Source of the DNA: Amorphochlora amoebiformis
Lineage: Eukaryota > Cercozoa > Chlorarachniophyceae
DNA length: 64,000 nt
Direction of reading: 5' to 3'
Assembly (NCBI GenBank): GCA_054601695.1
Contig: BAAHQB010000232.1
Span: 62,001 to 126,000 of the forward strand
Made by a program: the position numbers and the translations under genes. Shown one piece after another: positions 1-64,000 of this stretch; the first letter of the stretch is position 1; every line of letters begins with the position of its first letter. The notes beneath the pieces are model-generated. The model saw nothing but the letters and a program-made list of their open reading frames with translations, was not told where the DNA came from and made no database searches.

Positions 1-333
1 ATACCCGCAGCATATCCCTTACAACTACGCACACATTTGGAAATCCATGTGTGTACAATATATACATATATATTATATATATATATATATATTATAAACA
101 TATTTTATATAAGTATATATATGATTGGATAGTATATTTGTACCAAATCATATGCAGACCGTAGAAATGGGACCAAAAACAAAAGTCGATTAGGTACAGC
201 AAATACCTGATAATATATATATATATATATCTATATACATCTATATATATATATATATATATGTATATGTATTGTTTATATATGTATTGTGTAAATATCT
301 ACGCGTACATGTTATATTTGTGTTCAACTTTAA

Positions 334-378
<45 letters not shown>

Positions 379-862
379 CATATTCATGTAATATTTTGAT
401 ATAGGTATGTAACCATATATATATATATATGTTAAACATCTTTAATATACGTGTATATATATACATATATACATTTATGCCTATATTATATATATATATA
501 TATATAACATGTATTTTACATATATCACATTAACATTAGACATATTATATATATATAATATATATATATATATATACATATAATATATATACATATATAT
601 ACACATATATATACATGTATAAACATTATTTTGAGAAATCCGTATAGGTGTGTTTTGATACCCCTTGCGATAGTAGTATACGAGGCGGTATAGGAGCAGG
701 CCAAGTGCAGGAATTGTGAATAGAATGCGTACGAGATTAAAATCCTGGAATATTACAAAATCAAAGTGTACTGGATTGAAATCCTGGAATACTACAAAAA
801 TGCAAATAGAATTGAATGCTTCAATCCTCGAATGTATGCGCAGACATGTCAATATAATGTAG

Positions 863-935
<73 letters not shown>

Positions 936-1673
936 TTGTGAATAGTACTTGTAGCATAATACTACATGGCATTCCCATTCCATACCCCATCATTCCATTC
1001 ACGATCAGTTAATATTACATGCAACTTAACATTACATACCATGGCCATCATTCCATCACGATCACTTAATATTACATGCCACTTAATATCACATACCATG
1101 GTCATGCCACTTAATATCACATACCATGGCCATCATTCCATCACGATCACTTAGTATTACATGCCACTTAATATCACATACCATGGTCATGCCACTTAAT
1201 ATCACATACCATGGCCATCATTCCATCACGATCACTTAATATTATATGCCACTTAATATCACATACCATGGTCATGCCACTTAATATCACATACCATGGC
1301 CATCATTCCATCACGATCACTTAATATTACATGCCACTTAATATCACATACCATGGCCATCATTCCATTACGATCAGTTAGTATTACATGACACTTAATA
1401 TCACATATCATGGCCATCATTCCCTCACGATCACTTAATATTACATGTGACATATCATGGCCATCATTCCATCACGATCACTTAATATTACATGCCACTT
1501 AATATCACATACCATGGCCATCATTCCATCACAATCAGTTAAAATTACATGCCACTTAATATCACATACCATGGCCATCATTACATGTCGTGGCAATGAT
1601 GCCCTAGTAATACATCATCCTTAATATTACATGGCCTGATTTCATTCACGATCATACACCATGGCATGTGGTA
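1..1673. other. Left-edge region without a supported gene
   Basis: Bases 1-950 are mostly TA tracts. A unique island at about 610-870 contains a direct duplication of about 42 bp (units near 736-777 and 778-820, each containing ATCCTGGAATA). A segment at 158-193 on the plus strand is flanked by GCAG and GTACAG and could be a small exon, but it has no partner I can see. From 966 to 1590 a 57-bp minisatellite fills the region (separate entry). I see no convincing gene here. Confidence 0.6.
966..1590. repeat. 57-bp minisatellite with NcoI palindromes
   Basis: About ten tandem units of 57 bp, mixed with shortened units of about 28 bp. Each unit carries the palindrome CCATGG and the phrases CACGATCACTTAATATTAC and GCCACTTAATATCACAT. 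On the minus strand each unit contains CATGGTATGTG, a consensus-like donor (GTATGT), and because 57 is divisible by three one minus-strand frame stays open over several units. That would fit the donor-array pattern seen elsewhere in the window, but no adjoining exon was identified here, so it is annotated only as a repeat. Confidence 0.85.
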
Positions 1674-3683
<2,010 letters not shown>

Positions 3684-4222
3684 GCTACAAACACAAACGA
3701 ACAAGGGTGGAGGAGAAACAGAGAGACCAGAGAGACCAGAGAGATCAGAGAGACCAGAAAGGCCAGAGAGTTCAGAGAGACCAGAGAGACCAGAGAGACC
3801 AAGACCAGAAAAAATATATCCATAAGTCATCCATAACGTGTGTCTCATCCCACTTCTGTCCAACCTCAAACCTCCCCCCAGGACACTATCCCGTTGCCAA
3901 TCCCGTCGCCAATTCCGTTAATAAGTCCCGTCGCCAATCCGCGCCAATCCTATCGTCAATCCCGCCTAAGCCGTCTCATCCGTCCCATCATCCAAAAAAC
4001 GTGGAAATACGGCCCAATGTCTTTCCAACGCTTGAGGTGAAAAGAGGAGAGGATAGGAGTCGTGTTGCCATGACCACGAACCTCTTCTCCCTCTCTTCTT
4101 TCCCGTGTTTCTCCCTGTCTTCTCATTCTCAGGCTCCTTTTTCTCCTCTCTCTGTCCCTCCCCTTCGAGAATCAATTTTATCAAGATAGCGTGATCTCCT
4201 CCCAGCATTCCCGATATACACG
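3684..4222. promoter_or_regulatory. Divergent spacer between tentative F and gene E
   Basis: The spacer holds a 9-bp GAGAGACCA array (3719-3800), which on the minus strand is a pyrimidine-rich leader just upstream of the F start codon, then a C-rich stretch with repeats of CCCGTCGCCAAT (3890-3960), and a pyrimidine-rich block (4078-4170) just upstream of the gene E start codon. The arrangement of pyrimidine-rich leaders on both sides matches the other divergent spacers of the window. An 83-codon plus-strand frame at 3574-3825 with a signal-peptide-like start is more likely incidental. Confidence 0.35.
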
Positions 4223-9227
<5,005 letters not shown>

Positions 9228-9954
9228 CCAACTCATTCATCTCATCAGACTTACCTAGCTTACGTTAAGACTCATGTTCATCGTCATAATCAACATCCTT
9301 CATTTAATTCCACTTGCAGTAGTACGCACGCGTTTTGTTTATCTTAGTAACATCAAAATGAAATTGGATTCATCACCGTATGGTGTTCTCAGATTAGTTT
9401 GTGCACGCTACCGGGCCAGGCCGCCGCGCCGCGGCCTTACACTGCTTCGGCTTGTGAGATCCGGCATCCTTTATTTGTTGTCAGTGCAGCTAGCTAAAAT
9501 GCTATCATCTATATCATAGTATAGACATGATTTAAATGGTCGATATTATGGACCGAGGCTCAGCGCACATGCACTAGATGCATGCTAGAAATGTAGTGCG
9601 CATAAGCAATACTAGACTAATTTTAACTTCACTCCATGATGACGTGATTCAAATTCAGAGCCCGGCTAGTATACGTATAAACACGTTACGTGCGTACTTA
9701 CGTACCATCGTGACGATAATGAGGGCCACACTCAGAGACTTACCAATACACACGTTGCGTGCGTACGTACTAGACGTACTTACTAGAGTTAGCCACGATA
9801 ATGAGCGCGACAGTCGTTATCGAAACTAATCATAAGTATATAAGTATGCATACCTTCAGAGAGCTGCAGTATATCTAGTACATCTAGTATATAACGTATA
9901 TTGATACTAAGTCCGACCAGCAGTGAATTAATAACTAATATTCTAGATATTACA

Positions 9955-10000
<46 letters not shown>

Positions 10001-10279
10001 CACTGTACGTACGCCGTTAATTATATTAATATTCTAAGTATCGAATTTCTATACTCTAGATACTGCGGCCGCGTATATATTATATACATGAATTGAGCAT
10101 ATACGTACGCTAGGTACGTACTCTCTAGGTACTATGACAGTCACTGTTCAATTTGAAAATTGTTCACTGTGACGTGTAATGTATGTACATATGATAGCAT
10201 GCGCATCAGACTGCCTAGATTACTAGGATCTGGGCCTAGCGTGTATCGAATATTAATAACTAGGACTAGTACTATCATG

Positions 10280-10323
<44 letters not shown>

Positions 10324-10485
10324 AGTATATATAATCCAGTTGATTCTTGAAAAACAAGTTTTGAAAATCGAACAGGTCAATATCTATCTATATGCTGCAC
10401 TGAACTCGTAACAAGTCAATTGATTGATCGTCGATCTACGCCGTATCCCGTCTAGCCCGTATCGAACATGTCAATTGATTGACCG

Positions 10486-10533
<48 letters not shown>

Positions 10534-10699
10534 AGATATATGCCGTATCGATTCGGTTCAATTGATTGATTTTCTAATAGATATGCTGTTTCTATCGATA
10601 TTTTTTCGGCCCAAGATGACAGTAGTCCAGTGTTTTGTAGAAGACGTAATAATGTCTAGACTGTGGTCAGTCTATTTCGCTTTAACCTCGCCTTTGCTG
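9228..10699. other. Convergent spacer between genes E and D, CTAG-rich
   Basis: This spacer is poorer in TA tracts and rich in the tetranucleotides CTAG and TACGTA. Near 9675-9800 it carries a loose duplication of about 85 bp containing ACGTTACGTGCGTAC and GATAATGAG. No exon with a consistent phase was found. The similar spacer at 31141-31874 has the same CTAG richness. It should hold the 3' ends of both transcripts. Confidence 0.6.
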
Positions 10700-23404
<12,705 letters not shown>

Positions 23405-23667
23405 TGGGAAATCCTGGTAGGTCAGGGTCGAGGATGAAAGGAAGACAACCAAGAGAAAGGATACCAAAGGAGGGAGGTGGAGGGGAGGGAGAGGGATGAG
23501 AGGGAGGAGAGAGAGGTAGGAGACGGGGGAAGGCTTAGGGGTCGATGGAGGACCAAGATGCAGAAGAGAGCCTGTGTGTCGTGTATTCGTAAAAAAAAAT
23601 AGTCACGCGGAGATGCTAGATGTCGGTTGATATATTTCCCTGGAAAACGGTAACCTGTCAATATCAT
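23405..23667. promoter_or_regulatory. Divergent spacer upstream of genes D and A
   Basis: Upstream of gene D the minus strand is strongly pyrimidine-rich (complement of the GAGGGAGG run at 23470-23530), similar to the leaders of other genes here. The rest of the divergent spacer, 23740-23875, follows the tRNA gene and is T-rich before the gene A start codon. No TATA box is obvious. Confidence 0.4.
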
Positions 23668-23739
23668 GGGGTCATAGCTCAGTGGCAGAGCAACCCGTTG
23701 CAGCCGGGTAGGTCGGTGTTTCGAATACGCCTGGCCCCT
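23668..23739 (+). tRNA. tRNA-Cys (anticodon GCA)
   Basis: A 72-nt cloverleaf without an intron: acceptor GGGGTCA pairs with TGGCCCC, D stem GCTC with GAGC, anticodon stem ACCCG with CGGGT, loop TTGCAGC giving anticodon GCA, variable loop AGGTC, T stem GGTGT with ACGCC around loop TTCGAAT, discriminator T. CCA is not encoded, as normal for a eukaryote. It lies alone between the divergent start codons of genes D and A. Confidence 0.96.
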
Positions 23740-23743
23740 TTCC

Positions 23744-23751
23744 TTTTTTTT
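23744..23751 (+). terminator. RNA polymerase III T-run terminator
   Basis: Eight T residues begin five bases after the tRNA-Cys gene, the standard Pol III stop. Confidence 0.85.
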
Positions 23752-23875
23752 ATATTACCTTTTTAATTTTTTTATTTTTTTGCGGTTTACTCCTGACAAT
23801 GGCACGTGTGGCTGGCCGATATTTTTCCCATATCCTCCTTTATATTTTCGCGGCTGACTCGGACAGATCTCAACC

Positions 23876-31140
<7,265 letters not shown>

Positions 31141-31874
31141 TTCCGACAGTAGTGGTCACTAGCTAGCTACGCACGAATTCGAAGAATAAACCAGATGGGC
31201 CAGATACTAGCTCTCGATACTTCTTTCTGCTCTAGACGGTCTAGATGGTTGACGTCTATCTAGCTTTGCTTTTTAAAATATTAGATGGCCATGCGCTCAC
31301 TGCACTGCACTAGTCTCTACAGATCTACCCAGTCTCCGATGAGTCACTATCTACTAAATCTAGGTTTTGTGCATAGCTAGATAGGTCGGCATCTGGCATG
31401 AGTACATGTAGATCCTCTCATTATCTGAATTATCTAGATTATTATCCGGGATCATCACTAGCATCATCCTAGAGATCATGAGATTATCTAGATCTACAAT
31501 TATGGTAGTTCTAGCTTTTAGATCTGAAGACCTAGAAACTCTTAATTCATGATCAGTCTAGTCAGACTTTTTTGCTAAATAGATCTAGCGACTCTCGGAA
31601 ACACTGCACAGAGACTGGCTACACTCCATATCCTAGATATCATAAGTCTAGTACATTGAAACACGGGCAGTAGTGGTAATTAAGCCGGAAGTTGTTTCAA
31701 GGTCAAGATTATAACTAGTATAAGTTCTCAAGTATCAACTGGTTCACTCTGAGAAGCCTTGTGAGATCCTTCCACTAGACCGTGACCAGAAGATGCATAT
31801 GGGCTAGTATTCGGCTGTAGATAGACTCTCTCTCTCAGACTTATCTCTCGTGGCAGATGTGTTTATGGTGAGAA
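31141..31874. other. Convergent spacer between gene A and ADSL, CTAG-rich
   Basis: Unique, repeat-poor sequence with many CTAG and AGATCTA motifs (for example 31380-31500), similar in composition to the other convergent spacer at 9228-10699. No exon in phase was found. It should carry the 3' untranslated regions of both genes. Confidence 0.65.
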
Positions 31875-46958
<15,084 letters not shown>

Positions 46959-48016
46959 AAAAAAAGAGAAAAAATAATAATTCGCGAAAAGTTCCAACCA
47001 AAGGGATGAAATATACATGTACGTATGGAATCTTTTTTCGATAATTCTCAACGCTAGCATTTATTCTCTTTTCTCTTCTGTGGTCCATCTCTCTTTCTCC
47101 CACCACTCGTCTCAAAACGGGCCGTTTTCAAAAATTACGGGAGGGAGGGGGAAGCTATGGATATCTGTTGTACCATAGCGAGACTGCGCGTCATGAGGAT
47201 TGAAGATCGAGATACACGCACACACACACAAATCATAACACAAACTCAGATAACGTCCGTTTTACAACATTTTCGCTCACCGTAAGTGGATGCGTGTATT
47301 TGCTCCTCGACATGTTTATATTCTGCGTTGGGGGGGAACAATGAGGGGGGGGGGGGGGAAGCGAGGGGGTAAAAAGAGGTCGCTTTCCACCTTACGGAAT
47401 CTGCTGGGGTTCACGGCTACGGGTTTGGGTACCCTACCAAAGGGGAACAGTTTTAATTTCGCGGCCGATATGTTTAAGATATTTCAGCATATTTAAGGTT
47501 GATAAAGAGGATATCTTATATAGTTATATCGGTATATTTATCGAAGAGATATCCTGATAACCCTTTTAGATATCTGGATTACTGGAAGCAGCCCCGAATA
47601 ATTAAATCTTGGATTCCGTCTTGGGTTCCGAGTTGCTTTCTTTCCGCCCGCGAGATGGTGGAGCTCACATACTCGTTCTTGTGTTCCCAGGCAAGACCAT
47701 ACTCTTTCCCGCGTTTTATCTAATGCAAAGCTTAAACATGAATACCTTTGCTTCCCATTTTTTTTGGTTTCCAAGTGAGACCAATGTTCAGAACACGCAA
47801 AAAGTATGTTCATCCTCGGACCTCCGCTCACATTCTGCCAGTATACATGACCAATCACACAGCCCTTGTCCATCAGTGTGCATATGCACACTCCGAGCTA
47901 CAAGTATTAGCCTGATTATGTACAGTGACAGTTAGCTCAGAAGCGCACAAAAACCCTTTTTCCTTTATTTTTTCGGTTGTCTGCGGACCGTGTTGCTGGT
48001 TGCAAGCGAGGGGTGC
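46959..48016. promoter_or_regulatory. Divergent spacer between ADSL and gene C
   Basis: About 1.06 kb without TA tracts. On the ADSL side the minus strand leader is A/G-rich, then T/C-rich just before the start codon. The middle holds AAAACGGGCCGTTTTC, a GGGAGGGAGGGGG run and a run of 14 G (about 47345-47358) that could form a G-quadruplex. The right part (47500-47960) is unique with no supported exon; it may contain the 5' leader of gene C. Confidence 0.45.
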
Positions 48017-63895
<15,879 letters not shown>

Positions 63896-63918
63896 GTATA
63901 TATACATATATACATATA

Positions 63919-63956
<38 letters not shown>

Positions 63957-64000
63957 GTGTGTGTATAAAGTATTTTATATATACATATGTATGTATATTA

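Overview
This window is nuclear DNA of a eukaryote, probably unicellular. It carries spliceosomal introns in very large number, an intron-less tRNA-Cys with a Pol III T-run terminator, TTAGGG-type telomere-like repeats and a Ty1/copia retrotransposon. I cannot name the lineage from sequence alone. More than half of the DNA is (TA)n microsatellite, and almost every intron contains one or more TA tracts. Most long open frames in the window are translations of that repeat (Tyr-Ile-Tyr-Ile) and are not genes. The real coding sequence lies in exons of about 18-174 nt (mostly 25-90 nt), found by joining AG and GT (or GC) boundaries with continuous reading phase.

Layout: a weak five-exon model F (minus, 1674-3683); a divergent spacer; gene E (plus, 4223-9227), small, with a hydrophobic segment; a CTAG-rich convergent spacer; gene D (minus, 10700-23404), a SAM-domain protein whose large intron holds a complete copia element (12251-16164, antisense to the gene) and whose other large intron holds a solo LTR; a divergent spacer with tRNA-Cys(GCA); gene A (plus, 23876-31140), with a beta-grasp (KHA/doublecortin-like) N-terminus and an amphipathic Lys/Glu-rich body; a second CTAG-rich convergent spacer; adenylosuccinate lyase (minus, 31875-46958), 27 exons giving 471 residues; a divergent spacer; and gene C (plus, from about 48017 past the window end), an LRR protein with a Lys-rich tail. 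Genes therefore alternate strictly between divergent and convergent pairs. They show no shared pathway: ADSL is purine biosynthesis, the others look like protein-interaction or structural proteins.

The most striking property is a repeated local event. Short segments that span an exon-intron boundary have been tandemly copied into the adjacent intron, usually separated by TA tracts. Donor-side copies lie downstream of the true exon and acceptor-side copies lie upstream. I see this at about twenty junctions in all five main genes. In places it makes arrays of up to about ten donor sites, a whole duplicated exon, or a ladder of 33-nt in-frame mini-exons (gene A). Many of the window's minisatellites turn out to be such splice-site arrays. 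Introns also carry TTAGGG/CCCTAA-like arrays, some of which supply the acceptor itself.

The copia element has two 238-bp LTRs that I read as identical and a single open gag-pol frame, but lacks the integrase catalytic core. It is thus recent yet apparently non-autonomous. Exon coordinates for each gene are in the feature entries. Joins were made by eye and need transcript data.
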